Notes under the pieces: generated by a model
What the model saw: the letters and a program-made list of their open reading frames with translations, nothing else
Database searches by the model: none
What the model was told of the DNA's origin: nothing
Position numbers and translations under genes: made by a program
Part shown: one piece after another, positions 1-9,936 of the stretch
How the letters are laid out: the number at the start of each line of letters is the position of its first letter
How positions within the stretch are numbered: position 1 is the stretch's first letter
From: Novosphingobium pokkalii
Lineage (GTDB): Bacteria; Pseudomonadota; Alphaproteobacteria; Sphingomonadales; Sphingomonadaceae
Direction: 5' to 3'
DNA length: 64,000 bases
Assembly (NCBI RefSeq): GCF_014652855.1
Contig: NZ_BMZP01000001.1
Span: 1-64,000, forward strand

Positions 1-602
1 ACAATCATCATGAAGGAGCGAGACTCTACCTCTGACCGGTAACAATCAGGGGAGCACGTCACACGCGCCAGCGGCGACGCGAAATGGAATGATCGGCCAT
101 AAAGCCCCCGGTTGTTGCAAGTGTGACCAGGTTTGCTTGGAGAGTATCGCAATGCAACCATTTTGCGCCAATCTGATCAATGGTTTGCCAGGGTGTTGCG
201 GCCAGGTTACACCCTGCACTTTGGTGCAATTTATTGGCAAGAGTTCGCAACAGACGGCACCGCTCGCGCGCTGCAACGCACATTCACGGGCTTGGTTCCC
301 GGCGCTTTTGGCATGATCGATTCCGGCAATCTTTGTGACCGGATAAATGCGTTTCCGATATCTCATCATTTGCTAAAAAAGCTCCCTGAACATGGTGTGA
401 AGGGAGTGCGTCACGGCAGCGTCGAAAACGAACTGAACTGAAATTTACGAAATTGCCGAAACCAATGGCCTTGCCGGCATCTTGTCGGAGAAGGCTCTTC
501 GCTTTGCCTGTCTGACATAATGCGGAAACAATTCATGCTGCGAGCGCGTGCGCTTTCGGCAGCACATTACTTTGTCTGATCCATTTGCAGGAGATTTTAG
601 CC
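1..602. other. Leading intergenic region with no confident gene
   Basis: This stretch is visibly less GC-rich than the rest of the window. The first 42 bases could be the last codons of a gene entering from the left: an open frame ends in TAA at 40-42, but too little is present to identify it. The rest holds only short overlapping frames on both strands without a recognisable domain or convincing ribosome binding site. The part next to katG should hold its promoter. No clear OxyR or sigma-70 site could be assigned by eye. Confidence 0.5.
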
Positions 603-2870
603 ATGCGCCATCATGTTAAATTGGCCAACCGTCCGCTGGGCGCTCTGGCCCTGGCCTTGATTGCCCCTTGGTCCATGGGGGTAGCCCATGCCGAAGCGGC
701 TCCGGCTGCCGCTGCCGCTGTGGCCAGCGATGCGGCGACGACCAACAAGGACTGGTGGCCGACGCGGCTCGACCTGGCACCGCTGCGCCAGAACGATCCC
801 AAATCGAATCCCTATGGCGCCGATTTCGACTATGCGGCGGCGTTCAAGACGCTCGATCTGGCCGCCGTGAAGGCCGATATCGCCAAAGTGCTGACCACCT
901 CGCAGCCGTGGTGGCCGGCCGACTATGGCAATTATGGCCCGTTCTTCATCCGCATGGCCTGGCACAGCGCCGGCACTTATCGCACGGTCGATGGGCGCGG
1001 CGGTTCGGCGGGCGGCGAGCAGCGCTTCGATCCGCAGAATTCCTGGCCCGACAACGCCAATCTCGACAAGGCGCGCCGCCTGCTCTGGCCGATCAAGCAG
1101 AAGTATGGCCGCAAGATTTCCTGGGGCGACCTGATGGTGCTGACCGGCAATGTCGCGCTGGAGCAGATGGGCTTCAAGACGCTGGGCTTTGCCGGTGGCC
1201 GCGTGGACGCCTGGGAGCCGGACATGGTGTTCTGGGGCAGCGAGAAGAAGTGGCTCGACGGCGCAAACAGCCGCATCGGCGCCAATGGCCAGCTCAAGGG
1301 ACCGTTGGCGGCGGTGCAGATGGGGCTGATCTACGTGAACCCGGAAGGGCCGGGCGGCAATTCCGATCCGATCGCCGCTGCGGCCGACATCCGCCGCGCC
1401 TTTGGCCGCATGGCGATGAACGATGAAGAGACCGTGGCGCTGATTGCCGGCGGCCACACGTTCGGCAAGGCGCACGGCGCGCACAAACCGGCCGAGTGCG
1501 TGGGTCACGAACCCGCCGCCGGCGCGGTGGAAGACCAGGGGCTGGGTTGGAAGAACACCTGCGGCAAGGGCAATGCTGAGGACACCGTGACCAGCGGCCT
1601 GGAAGGCGCCTGGTCGGCCAACCCGATCGCGTTCACCACGCAGTATCTCGACAACCTCTTCCAGTTCGATTGGGTGCTGACCACCAGCCCGGCCGGCGCC
1701 AAGCAGTGGACCCCCAAGAACGCGGCCGATGTGCAGATCGTGCCCGATGCCCATCTGCCCGGCGTGACGCACGCGCCGATGATGTTCACCACCGACATCG
1801 CGGTGAAGGAAGACCCTGCGTTCCGCGCCATCGCGCTCAAGTTCCGCAAGGATCCGCAGGCCTTTGCCGATGCCTTTGCCCGCGCCTGGTTCAAGCTGAC
1901 CCACCGCGACATGGGGCCAAAGGCGCGCTACATCGGGCCGGACGTGCCGGCGCAAAGCTTCCTGTGGCAGGATCCGCTGCCCAAGGCCGACTATGCGATG
2001 ATCGACGCGGGTGACGTTGCCAATCTCAAGGCGCAGATCCTGGCGAGTGGGCTTGGCCAGCGTGAACTGATCCGCGCCGCCTGGGCCTCGGCCAGCACGT
2101 TCCGCAGCACCGACATGCGTGGCGGCGCCAATGGCGCGCGCATTCGCTTGAACCCGGAAAAAGGCTGGGCGGTCAACGATCCGGCCGAACTCGGTGGCGT
2201 GCTGGCCAAGCTGACCGCGATCCAGGCGAGCTTCAACAAGAGCGCGCCGGGCGGCAAGAAAGTGAGCCTGGCCGACCTGATCGTGCTGGGTGGCAATGCG
2301 GCGGTAGAGCAGGCGGCGGCCAAGGGCGGCGTCACGCTGGACCTGCCGTTCACGCCCGGCCGCGTCGATGCGACGCAGGCGCAGACCGATCCGGCCAGCT
2401 TTGCCGTGCTCGAACCCGTGGCCGATCCGTTCCGCAACTATTACGATGCACCGGCCAACTGGCAGGGCCCGGCCGAGGCCATGGTGGACAAGGCCGACAT
2501 GCTGGGCCTGAGTGTGCCCGAGCTGACCGTGCTGGTGGGCGGGATGCGCGCGCTCGATGCCAATACCGGCCATTCGGCCAATGGCGTGTTCACCGCGCGG
2601 CCCGGCACGCTGAGCAACGATTTCTTCGTCAACCTGCTCGACATGGGCACGGTGTGGAAGAAGTCCGACAAGGCGCCGGGTCTCTATGAAGGCGCGGATC
2701 GGGCGACCGGCAAGCCGCGCTGGAGCGCGACCACGGTGGACCTGATCTTCGGCTCCAACTCCGAACTGCGTGCCGTGGCCGAAGCCTATGCCATGGACGA
2801 TGCCAAGGAACAGTTCGTGCGCGATTTCGGCGCGGCCTGGACCAAGGTGATGAACGCGGATCGGTTCTGA
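603..2870 (+). CDS. katG: Catalase-peroxidase with a signal peptide
   Basis: Bifunctional haem enzyme (about 755 aa) that removes hydrogen peroxide by catalase and peroxidase activity. The distal site Arg117, Trp120, His121 lies in RMAWHSAG. Tyr244 (GLIYVNPEG) and Met270 (AFGRMAMND) would form the Trp-Tyr-Met crosslink needed for catalase activity, and His285 in [10 protein letters not shown] is the proximal haem ligand. Both the catalytic N-terminal and the degenerate C-terminal peroxidase domains are present. ATG 603 is chosen because AGGAG at 589-593 sits 9 bases upstream; a TTG at 585 is in frame but less likely. Residues 1-30 look like a Sec signal peptide (hydrophobic core, likely cut after AHA), so the enzyme is probably periplasmic, unlike most KatG proteins. 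It is monocistronic and converges on hemA. Confidence 0.96.
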   Translation: MRHHVKLANRPLGALALALIAPWSMGVAHAEAAPAAAAAVASDAATTNKDWWPTRLDLAPLRQNDPKSNPYGADFDYAAAFKTLDLAAVKADIAKVLTTSQPWWPADYGNYGPFFIRMAWHSAGTYRTVDGRGGSAGGEQRFDPQNSWPDNANLDKARRLLWPIKQKYGRKISWGDLMVLTGNVALEQMGFKTLGFAGGRVDAWEPDMVFWGSEKKWLDGANSRIGANGQLKGPLAAVQMGLIYVNPEGPGGNSDPIAAAADIRRAFGRMAMNDEETVALIAGGHTFGKAHGAHKPAECVGHEPAAGAVEDQGLGWKNTCGKGNAEDTVTSGLEGAWSANPIAFTTQYLDNLFQFDWVLTTSPAGAKQWTPKNAADVQIVPDAHLPGVTHAPMMFTTDIAVKEDPAFRAIALKFRKDPQAFADAFARAWFKLTHRDMGPKARYIGPDVPAQSFLWQDPLPKADYAMIDAGDVANLKAQILASGLGQRELIRAAWASASTFRSTDMRGGANGARIRLNPEKGWAVNDPAELGGVLAKLTAIQASFNKSAPGGKKVSLADLIVLGGNAAVEQAAAKGGVTLDLPFTPGRVDATQAQTDPASFAVLEPVADPFRNYYDAPANWQGPAEAMVDKADMLGLSVPELTVLVGGMRALDANTGHSANGVFTARPGTLSNDFFVNLLDMGTVWKKSDKAPGLYEGADRATGKPRWSATTVDLIFGSNSELRAVAEAYAMDDAKEQFVRDFGAAWTKVMNADRF

Positions 2871-2921
2871 TGTTTCGGGGTGGGGCGGCTGGGGTAGTGC
2901 TTGGCTTCCACCACCCCCCAA

Positions 2922-2951
2922 CCCCCTCCTCTGAAGAGGAGGGGGCTTTTT
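2922..2951 (+). terminator. Rho-independent terminator of katG
   Basis: A perfect 11-bp GC-rich stem (2922-2932 with 2935-2945) is followed by a run of five T at 2947-2951, about 50 bases after the katG stop codon. Confidence 0.75.
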
Positions 2952-2954
2952 GGC

Positions 2955-3008
2955 CCCAACAACAAGAAAGCCCCCGGATTGCTGTCCGGGGGCTTTCTTG
3001 TTGTTGGG
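2955..3008. terminator. Bidirectional terminator hairpin between katG and hemA
   Basis: A perfect 24-bp inverted repeat (2955-2978 with 2985-3008) encloses a 6-base loop. Each arm carries a GC-rich core flanked by an A-rich or T-rich tail, so the hairpin could stop transcription in either direction between these convergent genes. It ends 9 bases from the hemA stop codon. Confidence 0.8.
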
Positions 3009-3017
3009 TGAAGGGGA

Positions 3018-4244
3018 TCAGGCAGCCTGGCGCTGGTTCATTTCCAGGTCGAGGCGTTCCCAGATTTCCACCAGAGCCTGGGTCAGCTCCTGCATCATCG
3101 CGTCGGTATGCGCCGGGCCAGGGGTGAAGCGCAGGCGTTCGGTGCCGCGCGGCACGGTCGGGAAATTGATCGGCTGCACATAGACGCCATATTCGGCGAG
3201 CAGGATGTCCGACACCTTCTTGGCGCGCACCGGATCGCCCACCATCAGCGGCACGATATGCGTGGTGCTGTCCATCACCGGCAGGCCCGCTTCGCGGAAC
3301 AGGCGCTTGAGCGTGGCGGCGGCGGCTTGCTGTGCATCGCGTTCCACGCTCGAGGCCTTGAGATGGCGCACCGAGGCGAGCACCCCGGCGACCAGCACGG
3401 GCGAGAGCGAAGTGGTGAAGATGAAGCCCGGCGCATAGGAGCGGATCACGTCGATGATCCGGCTGTCGGCCGCGATATAGCCGCCCATCACGCCGAACGC
3501 CTTGCCGAGTGTGCCCTCGATGATGTCGATGCGGTGGGCCGCCTCGTCACGATCGGTGATGCCGCCGCCGCGCGGGCCATACATGCCAACGGCGTGAACT
3601 TCGTCGATATAGGTGAGGGCGTTGTACTTTTCCGCCAGGTCGCAGATGGCGTGGATCGGGGCCACGTCGCCATCCATCGAATAGACGCTTTCAAACGCGA
3701 TCAGCTTGGGCAGGGCCGGGTCGGTCTGCGCCAGCAGCTCTTCCAGGTGTTCCAGGTCGTTGTGACGGAACACGCGCTTTTCGGCGCCGGAATTGCGGAT
3801 CCCGGCAATCATGCTGGCATGGTTCAGCTCGTCGGAAAAGATCACACAGCCGGGCAGGATCCTGGCGAGCGTGGAGAGCGTGGCGTCGTTGGAGACATAG
3901 CCCGAGGTGAACAGCAGCGCGCCATCCTTGCCGTGAAGGTCGGCCAGTTCGGCTTCCAGATCGACGTGGTAGTGCGTGTTGCCGCCGATGTTGCGGGTGC
4001 CGCCAGAGCCGGCGCCGACATCGTGCAGCGCTTCTTCCATGGCGGCGATCACCTTGGGATGCTGGCCCATGGCGAGATAATCGTTGGAGCACCACACCGT
4101 GATCGGCTTGGGGCCGTTGTGGCCGGCAAAGCAGCGCGCGTTGGGATAGGCGCCCTTGTTGCGCAGGATGTCGATGAAAACGCGATAACGACCTTCGGAA
4201 TGCAGGCGATCGATGGCAGCATCAAAAATCTGGTCGTAGTTCAC
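3018..4244 (-). CDS. hemA: 5-aminolevulinate synthase
   Basis: Cytoplasmic PLP enzyme (408 aa) that condenses glycine and succinyl-CoA to 5-aminolevulinate, the first step of haem synthesis by the Shemin route used by Alphaproteobacteria. The PLP-binding lysine is K248 in [14 protein letters not shown]. Other family motifs seen are the cofactor aspartate motif YIDEVHAVG (about 212-220) and [10 protein letters not shown] (about 137-146). The start is GTG at 4244 with AAGGAG 9 bases upstream. It is transcribed alone toward katG, with roughly 300 bp of upstream space that also holds the murI terminator. Confidence 0.97.
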   Translation of the reverse strand: MNYDQIFDAAIDRLHSEGRYRVFIDILRNKGAYPNARCFAGHNGPKPITVWCSNDYLAMGQHPKVIAAMEEALHDVGAGSGGTRNIGGNTHYHVDLEAELADLHGKDGALLFTSGYVSNDATLSTLARILPGCVIFSDELNHASMIAGIRNSGAEKRVFRHNDLEHLEELLAQTDPALPKLIAFESVYSMDGDVAPIHAICDLAEKYNALTYIDEVHAVGMYGPRGGGITDRDEAAHRIDIIEGTLGKAFGVMGGYIAADSRIIDVIRSYAPGFIFTTSLSPVLVAGVLASVRHLKASSVERDAQQAAAATLKRLFREAGLPVMDSTTHIVPLMVGDPVRAKKVSDILLAEYGVYVQPINFPTVPRGTERLRFTPGPAHTDAMMQELTQALVEIWERLDLEMNQRQAA

Positions 4245-4416
4245 TGCTTGCTGCTCCTTCGTTCCTGCAAGCGGACCGGCTGGGCCCGGATCGCTTCGCG
4301 GTGAAGCAGGGCCGGGTGGCCGTGTCTTTGTCTTATCGCAACAAAACCCACCCCGCAGTGAATGGCTGGACCGGTTCTTGTCGCATCATCGTTGCGCGCC
4401 CTCGCTGCCTCTCTCC

Positions 4417-4470
4417 CAAAAGGCTTTGCCGCGAGTGCTGGGGCGCTTCTACTCCCCGCGACAAAGCCTT
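4417..4470 (-). terminator. Probable murI terminator in the murI-hemA gap
   Basis: An inverted repeat of 14 bp with one mismatch (4420-4433 with 4457-4470) is followed, reading the minus strand, by TTTT. It lies about 75 bases beyond the murI stop. The rest of 4245-4545 shows no gene and must contain the hemA promoter. Confidence 0.6.
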
Positions 4471-4545
4471 GCCAAGTGACTTTTGCGGTTTGTGTGATCG
4501 AAGGGATTGCACTTTGGGTCAATGCGGCAAAATGCCCCAGCCGGA

Positions 4546-5376
4546 TCAGGCTTTCCCGATGCGCTCCAGGCCGTGCTGCGCGAGGGCCGGGCGCAGGGCA
4601 TCCACCGCTTCGTCTGCCTGCGTGAACAGCGCCAGATCGGGCGCGGTGCGGGCAAATTGCTGGCCCTGGGTGAGAAAGGCGATGCGCCGGGCGATGCCGT
4701 CCGATCCGTCGATGAAGCGCACGCCCGCGCCGAATGCCGTGCCCAGCTCGCGCTCGATCAGGGGGAAGTGGGTGCAGGCCAGGACCACCGTATCGATCGC
4801 CGCGCCGCCCGGCTGGTCGCGCAACGCCTGCGCGGCCTGTGCGAACACCGCCGGATCGACCGCTTGGCCGCGCAGCACGGCTTCGGCCGCCGCCACCAGT
4901 TCGGGCGCGCCATGGCGCAGCAGGCGCTTGTCGGCGGCGAATTCGGCTTCCAGGCGATCGACATAGGCCTGGCGGATCGTCGCCTGGGTCCCGAGCAGGC
5001 CGATCACGCCGCTGCGCGTCATCGCGGCGGCGGGCTTGATCGCCGGCACGGTGCCGACGATCGGCACTTCCAGCACTTCGCGCACCGAGGCGAGGGCAAT
5101 GGTGGACGCGGTGTTGCAGGCAATGCACACCAGGCGCGGGCGCAGCCGCTCGGTCAGCCGGCCGAGCAGCCCCGAAACCCGCGCCGCGATCTGCGCCTCC
5201 GTCTTGGTGCCATAGGGCAGGCCGGCGTTGTCGGCCACATAGATCACCGGCGCCTGGGGCAGGGCTTGGCGCAGCTTGGCCAGAACGGACAGGCCGCCCA
5301 CGCCGGAATCGAACAGCAGGATCGGCGCGTCGGCCGGCGGAAAACCAGGAGCGGGAGAAGAGGCGGGAACGGTCAT
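4546..5376 (-). CDS. murI: Glutamate racemase
   Basis: Cofactor-independent racemase (276 aa) converting L- to D-glutamate for peptidoglycan. The two catalytic cysteines are C87 in ACNTAS and C201 in ACTHFPL. The substrate loop DSGVGG is at 23-28. ATG 5376 is the only start giving a normal-length protein; the open frame continues far upstream but without family similarity. No strong ribosome binding site is visible. It is divergent from plsY, with 84 bases between the two starts for both promoters. Confidence 0.94.
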   Translation of the reverse strand: MTVPASSPAPGFPPADAPILLFDSGVGGLSVLAKLRQALPQAPVIYVADNAGLPYGTKTEAQIAARVSGLLGRLTERLRPRLVCIACNTASTIALASVREVLEVPIVGTVPAIKPAAAMTRSGVIGLLGTQATIRQAYVDRLEAEFAADKRLLRHGAPELVAAAEAVLRGQAVDPAVFAQAAQALRDQPGGAAIDTVVLACTHFPLIERELGTAFGAGVRFIDGSDGIARRIAFLTQGQQFARTAPDLALFTQADEAVDALRPALAQHGLERIGKA

Positions 5377-5460
5377 CGCGGCGGTTCTAGCGATAGTGGT
5401 GGCAAAAAGGGAGAGCTTGCCACCTTCCGGTTGTGCGCAATCGCGGCTAGGAGCAGCGGC

Positions 5461-6057
5461 GTGACCCACGACCTCGTTCTTCCGGCCTGCATTCTTGGCT
5501 ATCTGCTTGGCTCGATTCCGTTCGGGCTGATCCTCACTCGCCTGACCGGCGCCGGCGACCTGCGCGCGATCGGATCGGGCAACATCGGCGCCACCAACGT
5601 GCTGCGCACCGGGCGCAAGGGCCTGGCGGCGGGCACCCTGCTGCTCGATCTGCTGAAAGGCAGCGTGGCGGTGTGGCTGGCCCGCGCCTTTGCGCCGGGC
5701 AGTGAAGGGCTGGTCGCGCTCGCTGCCGTGATCGGGCACTGTTTTCCGCTGTGGCTGCGGTTCAAGGGCGGCAAGGGCGTGGCCACGACCATGGGCGTGG
5801 CGCTTGGGCTCGCCTGGCCGATCGGGCTTGCCTATGCCGTGGTCTGGCTGGGCATGCTGGCGCTGCTGCGCATTTCGTCGGTCGGCGGGATGTCTGCAGT
5901 TGTCGCTGCGCCGCTGGCCGCGCTGGCGATCGGCCGCAGCGATTATGCTCTGGTGCTGGCGGTGATCGCGGCGCTGGTGATCGTTCTCCACCGCGCCAAC
6001 ATTGCCCGCCTGCTGGCGGGCACCGAGCCCCGGATCGGCAAGAAGGGCGCTGCCTGA
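5461..6057 (+). CDS. plsY: Acyl-phosphate glycerol-3-phosphate acyltransferase
   Basis: Inner-membrane enzyme (198 aa) that transfers an acyl group from acyl-phosphate to glycerol 3-phosphate, starting phospholipid synthesis. Family motifs are GSIPFG near the N-terminus, GSGNIGATNVLR (about 38-49), and HCFPLWLRFKGGKGVAT (about 93-109). Several hydrophobic spans match the polytopic fold. The start is GTG 5461 with AGGAG at 5449-5453; the frame is open much further upstream, but that part is a shadow of murI. The stop overlaps the dprA start by one base (TGATG), so the two genes are translationally coupled. Confidence 0.95.
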   Translation: MTHDLVLPACILGYLLGSIPFGLILTRLTGAGDLRAIGSGNIGATNVLRTGRKGLAAGTLLLDLLKGSVAVWLARAFAPGSEGLVALAAVIGHCFPLWLRFKGGKGVATTMGVALGLAWPIGLAYAVVWLGMLALLRISSVGGMSAVVAAPLAALAIGRSDYALVLAVIAALVIVLHRANIARLLAGTEPRIGKKGAA

Positions 6058-7193
6058 TGGCGGATGCGGGCGAAACCGCGGCGCCGCCGCTTTCGTCCGA
6101 CGAGGCGCTGGCCCGCCTGCGGCTGCTGCGTTCGCCCAATGTTGGGCCGGTGTCCTATTACCAGTTGCTGCGCCGTTTCGGCCATGCCGGCGCCGCGATC
6201 GAGGCACTGCCAGGCCTCGCTGCGCGGGGCGGTGCGCCCTATCGCCCGGCAGAGGCATCGCGCATTGCGGCAGAGGCTGCGAAAGTGCGCGCGCTCGGTG
6301 GCCGCTATCTGTTCCACGATTCCCCGCACTATCCCGCCTTGCTGGGGCAGACCGACACCCCGCCGCCAATCCTGACGATGCTGGGCGATGCGGCGCTGCT
6401 GGCCCGGCCGGCGGTGGCGCTGGTCGGCGCGCGCAACGCTTCGGCCGGGGCGATGCGCCTGGCGCGGGAATTTGGCGCGGCACTGGCGGGCGCGGGCTTT
6501 GCCGTGGTGTCCGGCCTGGCGCGTGGGGTGGATGCCGCCGCGCACACCGGCGCGCTGTTGCCCGGCGCGGCGGCGGCAGGTGGCGGCACGATCGGCGTGA
6601 TCGCCGGTGGGCTCGACAGCATCTACCCGCCCGAGAACGCTGCGCTCCAAGCCCGGATCGTGGCAGAAGGCGTGCTGCTTGCCGAAATGCCGCCGGGCAC
6701 GGAGCCACAGGCGCGCCATTTCCCCCGCCGCAACCGGATCATCGCCGGCCTGTGCGCCGGCACCGTGGTGGTGGAAGCCGCGCCCAAGTCCGGCTCGCTG
6801 ATCACCGCGCGCCTGGCGGCCGAGGCGGGGCGGGAAATCATGGCCATCCCCGGCTCCCCGCTCGATACGCGCAGCCAGGGCTGCAACCAGTTGATCCGCG
6901 ACGGCGCGATCCTGGTGCAAGGCCCGGCCGACGTGATCGAACTGCTCGAAAGCTTTACCGGCACGCCGCGCTCCACCTTTCACGAACCCGCGCCGGCGCC
7001 CGCGTTCGACAGTGTGCCGGATAGCGACGAGCCTGCCGATATCGTCTCGCTGCTGGGCACGGCGCCGGTGGCGGTGGACGAGATCGTACGCCTCAGCGGC
7101 GCGCCGGCCGGATCGGTGCAATTGGCACTGATCGAACTGGAACTGGCCGGTCGCCTGATCCGCCATGCCGGGGGGCGCGTATCGCTCGCCTGA
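6057..7193 (+). CDS. dprA: DNA-processing protein DprA
   Basis: DprA/Smf family protein (378 aa) that binds single-stranded DNA and loads RecA during natural transformation. The Rossmann-like DprA domain includes VALVGARNAS, VSGLARGVDAAAH and the RNRIIAGL and KSGSLITA motifs. A helix-hairpin-helix-like N-terminus (about 15-60) and a winged-helix C-terminus (about 320-375) complete the usual three-part layout. ATG overlaps the plsY stop codon. The plsY-dprA-topA order is common in Alphaproteobacteria. Confidence 0.95.
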   Translation: MADAGETAAPPLSSDEALARLRLLRSPNVGPVSYYQLLRRFGHAGAAIEALPGLAARGGAPYRPAEASRIAAEAAKVRALGGRYLFHDSPHYPALLGQTDTPPPILTMLGDAALLARPAVALVGARNASAGAMRLAREFGAALAGAGFAVVSGLARGVDAAAHTGALLPGAAAAGGGTIGVIAGGLDSIYPPENAALQARIVAEGVLLAEMPPGTEPQARHFPRRNRIIAGLCAGTVVVEAAPKSGSLITARLAAEAGREIMAIPGSPLDTRSQGCNQLIRDGAILVQGPADVIELLESFTGTPRSTFHEPAPAPAFDSVPDSDEPADIVSLLGTAPVAVDEIVRLSGAPAGSVQLALIELELAGRLIRHAGGRVSLA

Positions 7194-7265
7194 TCTACGC
7201 TCATGAACCCGCGCTGAAATTCGGGGTCTTGACGCCACAGTCCAACCGCCTCCACCCTCGTACGC

Positions 7266-7277
7266 ACGTGTACACGT
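7266..7277. promoter_or_regulatory. 12-bp perfect palindrome in the topA leader
   Basis: ACGTGTACACGT is a perfect palindrome lying 21 bases before the topA start, in the 105-bp gap after dprA. It could bind a dimeric regulator or be incidental; no specific factor can be named. Confidence 0.35.
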
Positions 7278-7298
7278 AAGGACGTTCCGCCAGTCGCC

Positions 7299-9896
7299 AT
7301 GCAGCTTGTCATCGTAGAATCCCCGGCCAAGGCCAAGACCATCGAGAAGTACCTTGGCCCCGGCTACAAGGTCCTGGCCTCCTACGGCCATATCCGCGAC
7401 CTGCCGGTGAAGGATGGCTCCGTCCGCCCGGACGAAGACTTTGCCATGGATTGGGAGCTGTACGGCGACAAGCAGTCGCGCGTGAAGGCGATCACCGATG
7501 CCGCCAAGGAGGCCGATGGCCTGATCCTGGCGACCGACCCTGATCGCGAGGGCGAGGCGATTTCGTGGCACGTGCGCGAGCTTCTGGCCAAGCGCCGCGC
7601 GCTGCCCAAGGCGGTGTCGCGCGTGACGTTCAACGCCATCACCAAGCCGGCGGTGACTTCGGCGATGAAAGCGCCGCGCGATCTCGACCAGGATCTGATC
7701 GACGCCTATCTGGCGCGCCGCGCGCTGGACTATCTGTTCGGCTTCACGCTGTCGCCGGTGCTGTGGCGCAAGCTGCCCGGCGCCAAGTCGGCCGGGCGCG
7801 TCCAGTCTGTCGCGCTGCGCCTGATCGTGGAGCGCGAGCGCGAGATCGAGACGTTCAAGGCGCAGGAATACTGGTCTGTCGCCGCGCGGATGGAGCATGA
7901 CGGCACACCGTTCGTGGCGCGGCTGGTCAAGTTCGACGGGGCCAAGCTGGATCGCCTGTCGCTGGGCGACGAAGGCAGCGCCATGGCTGCCAAGGCGGCG
8001 GTGGAAGCGGCCAATTTCCGTGTGGAAGACGTGGACGTGCGGCCCACGCGGCGCAATCCCTCGCCGCCGTTCACCACGTCCACCCTGCAACAGGAAGCCG
8101 CGCGCAAGCTGGGCTTTTCGGCCAGCCACACCATGCGCGTGGCGCAGACGCTCTATGAAGCGGGCGCGATCACCTACATGCGGACCGATGGCGTGCAGAT
8201 GGACCCGAGCGCCATTGATGCCGCGCGGCGGGCGATTTCCGATCGCTACAACGGGCATTTCCTGCCCGAAAAGCCGCGCATCTATGAAACCAAGGCCAAG
8301 AACGCGCAGGAAGCGCACGAGGCGATCCGCCCCACCGACTTCACCCGCGACACTCACGGCAGCGGCGACGAGGCGCGGCTCTACAACCTGATCTGGAAGC
8401 GCGCGCTGGCGAGCCAGATGGCCTCGGCGGCGATTGAGCGCACGACAGTTACCCTGCGCGAAGGCACCGGCAAGCACGAGCTGCGCGCCACCGGCCAGGT
8501 GGTCAAGTTCCCCGGCTTCCTCGCGGTCTATGAAGAGGGGCGCGACCAGAAGCCCGATGCCGATGATGATGACAGCAACCTGCTGCCGATCATGAACAAG
8601 GGCGATTGCCCCAAGAAGCACGGCGTCGATGCCACGCAGCACTTCACCCAGCCGCCGCCGCGCTATTCCGAAGCCAGCCTGGTCAAGCGTCTGGAGGAAC
8701 TGGGCATCGGCCGGCCTTCCACGTATGCCGCCACGTTGCAGGTGCTGAAAGACCGCAACTATGTGCGGATCGAGAAGAACCGTTTCTTTGCCGAGGAAAG
8801 CGGGCGCATGCTGACCGCCTTCCTCGAACGGTTCTTCGATCGCTATGTCGCCTATGAATTTACCGCCGGCATGGAAGACGAGCTGGACGATGTTTCCGGT
8901 GGCCGGGCCGCGTGGAAGCAGGTGCTGGCCGAATTCTGGCGCGATTTCAAACCCAAGTCCGACGAGGTGATGGAGAAGAAGCCCAGCGAGGTCACGGCCG
9001 AGCTGGACGTCTTCCTGGAAGACTACCTCTTCCCGCCGCGCGCCGACGGGCACGATCCGCGCGAATGCCCCAAGTGCGGCAATGGCCGCCTGGCGCTGCG
9101 CGGCGGCCGCTATGGCGCGTTCGTTGCCTGCTCGAACTATCCCGAGTGCAAGTTCACCCGCAAGTTCGCCCAGCCCGGCGGGGCCGAGGGCGGCGAGGGC
9201 GAGGATGCGCCGCTGGGCAAGGATCCGGAAACCGGCCTGGAAGTCACGCGCCGCTCCGGGCGGTTCGGCCCCTACATCCAGCTTGGCGAAGGCAAGGAGG
9301 CCAAGCGCGCCTCCATTCCCAAGGATATTCCCGAACTGGACCTGGAATGGGCGCTCAAGCTGCTCAACCTGCCGCGCGAGGTGGGCGTGCACCCGGAAAG
9401 CGGCAAGCCGATCACCGCCTCGATCGGCCGCTATGGCCCCTATCTGGCGCATGACGGCAAGTATGCCCGGCTCAAGTCCACCGCCGAAGTGTTCGACACC
9501 GGCATGAACGCTGCGGTGGTGCGCCTGGCCGAAGCGGCCAGCGGCGCCGGCGCGCGTGGTTCGCGGGCAGCGGCCGAGCCGCTCAAGACGTTCGGGCCGC
9601 ATCCCACGTCCGGCGGCGAAATCAAGCTGATGTCGGGCCGCTATGGCCCCTATGTGACCGACGGCACGACCAATGCGACGCTGCCGCGCGACAAGCAGCC
9701 CGAAACGCTGACGGCGGCCGAAGCCGTGGCACTGATCGACGAGCGCGCCGCCAAAGGCCCGGCCAAGGGCAAGAAGAAGGCTCCGGCCAAGAAGGCTGCG
9801 GCGCCGAAGAAGGCTGCCGCCAAGAAGGAACCGGCCGAAAAGAAAGCGCCTGCCGCCAAAAAGGCCCCGGCGCGCAAGAAAGCCGCAGCGGAATGA
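7299..9896 (+). CDS. topA: DNA topoisomerase I
   Basis: Type IA topoisomerase (865 aa) that relaxes negative supercoils through a transient 5'-phosphotyrosine. The Toprim domain is at the N-terminus, with E7 (IVESPAKA) and the metal ligands of TDPDREGE (79-86). The active tyrosine is Y293 in ITYMRTDG. A four-cysteine zinc ribbon (ECPKCGNG..CSNYPEC) begins near residue 590 and is followed by repeated topoisomerase C-terminal modules (about 640-800). The last 60 residues are a Lys/Ala/Pro-rich basic tail, common in alphaproteobacterial TopA. The start at ATG 7299 leads straight into the conserved N-terminus, although no strong ribosome binding site is near it. Confidence 0.97.
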   Translation: MQLVIVESPAKAKTIEKYLGPGYKVLASYGHIRDLPVKDGSVRPDEDFAMDWELYGDKQSRVKAITDAAKEADGLILATDPDREGEAISWHVRELLAKRRALPKAVSRVTFNAITKPAVTSAMKAPRDLDQDLIDAYLARRALDYLFGFTLSPVLWRKLPGAKSAGRVQSVALRLIVEREREIETFKAQEYWSVAARMEHDGTPFVARLVKFDGAKLDRLSLGDEGSAMAAKAAVEAANFRVEDVDVRPTRRNPSPPFTTSTLQQEAARKLGFSASHTMRVAQTLYEAGAITYMRTDGVQMDPSAIDAARRAISDRYNGHFLPEKPRIYETKAKNAQEAHEAIRPTDFTRDTHGSGDEARLYNLIWKRALASQMASAAIERTTVTLREGTGKHELRATGQVVKFPGFLAVYEEGRDQKPDADDDDSNLLPIMNKGDCPKKHGVDATQHFTQPPPRYSEASLVKRLEELGIGRPSTYAATLQVLKDRNYVRIEKNRFFAEESGRMLTAFLERFFDRYVAYEFTAGMEDELDDVSGGRAAWKQVLAEFWRDFKPKSDEVMEKKPSEVTAELDVFLEDYLFPPRADGHDPRECPKCGNGRLALRGGRYGAFVACSNYPECKFTRKFAQPGGAEGGEGEDAPLGKDPETGLEVTRRSGRFGPYIQLGEGKEAKRASIPKDIPELDLEWALKLLNLPREVGVHPESGKPITASIGRYGPYLAHDGKYARLKSTAEVFDTGMNAAVVRLAEAASGAGARGSRAAAEPLKTFGPHPTSGGEIKLMSGRYGPYVTDGTTNATLPRDKQPETLTAAEAVALIDERAAKGPAKGKKKAPAKKAAAPKKAAAKKEPAEKKAPAAKKAPARKKAAAE

Positions 9897-9900
9897 CAGC

Positions 9901-9933
9901 GTGGCAGGGCGGGTGAATGACCCGCCCTGCCAC
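9901..9933. terminator. Hairpin between topA and the convergent membrane-protein gene
   Basis: A 14-bp perfect GC-rich stem (9901-9914 with 9920-9933) with a 5-base loop fills most of the 40-bp gap between two convergent stop codons. No T run follows on either strand, but the position fits a shared terminator. Confidence 0.6.
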
Positions 9934-9936
9934 GGT

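Noticed and set aside
597..2921. A 774-residue open frame opposite katG
   Set aside because: It mirrors katG codon by codon, is Arg/His/Gly-rich with no domain, and arises from high third-position GC.
4501..4530. A TTG...CAA arrangement upstream of hemA that resembles an FNR/FixK box
   Set aside because: The half-sites are 10 bases apart rather than 8, so it does not fit the consensus.
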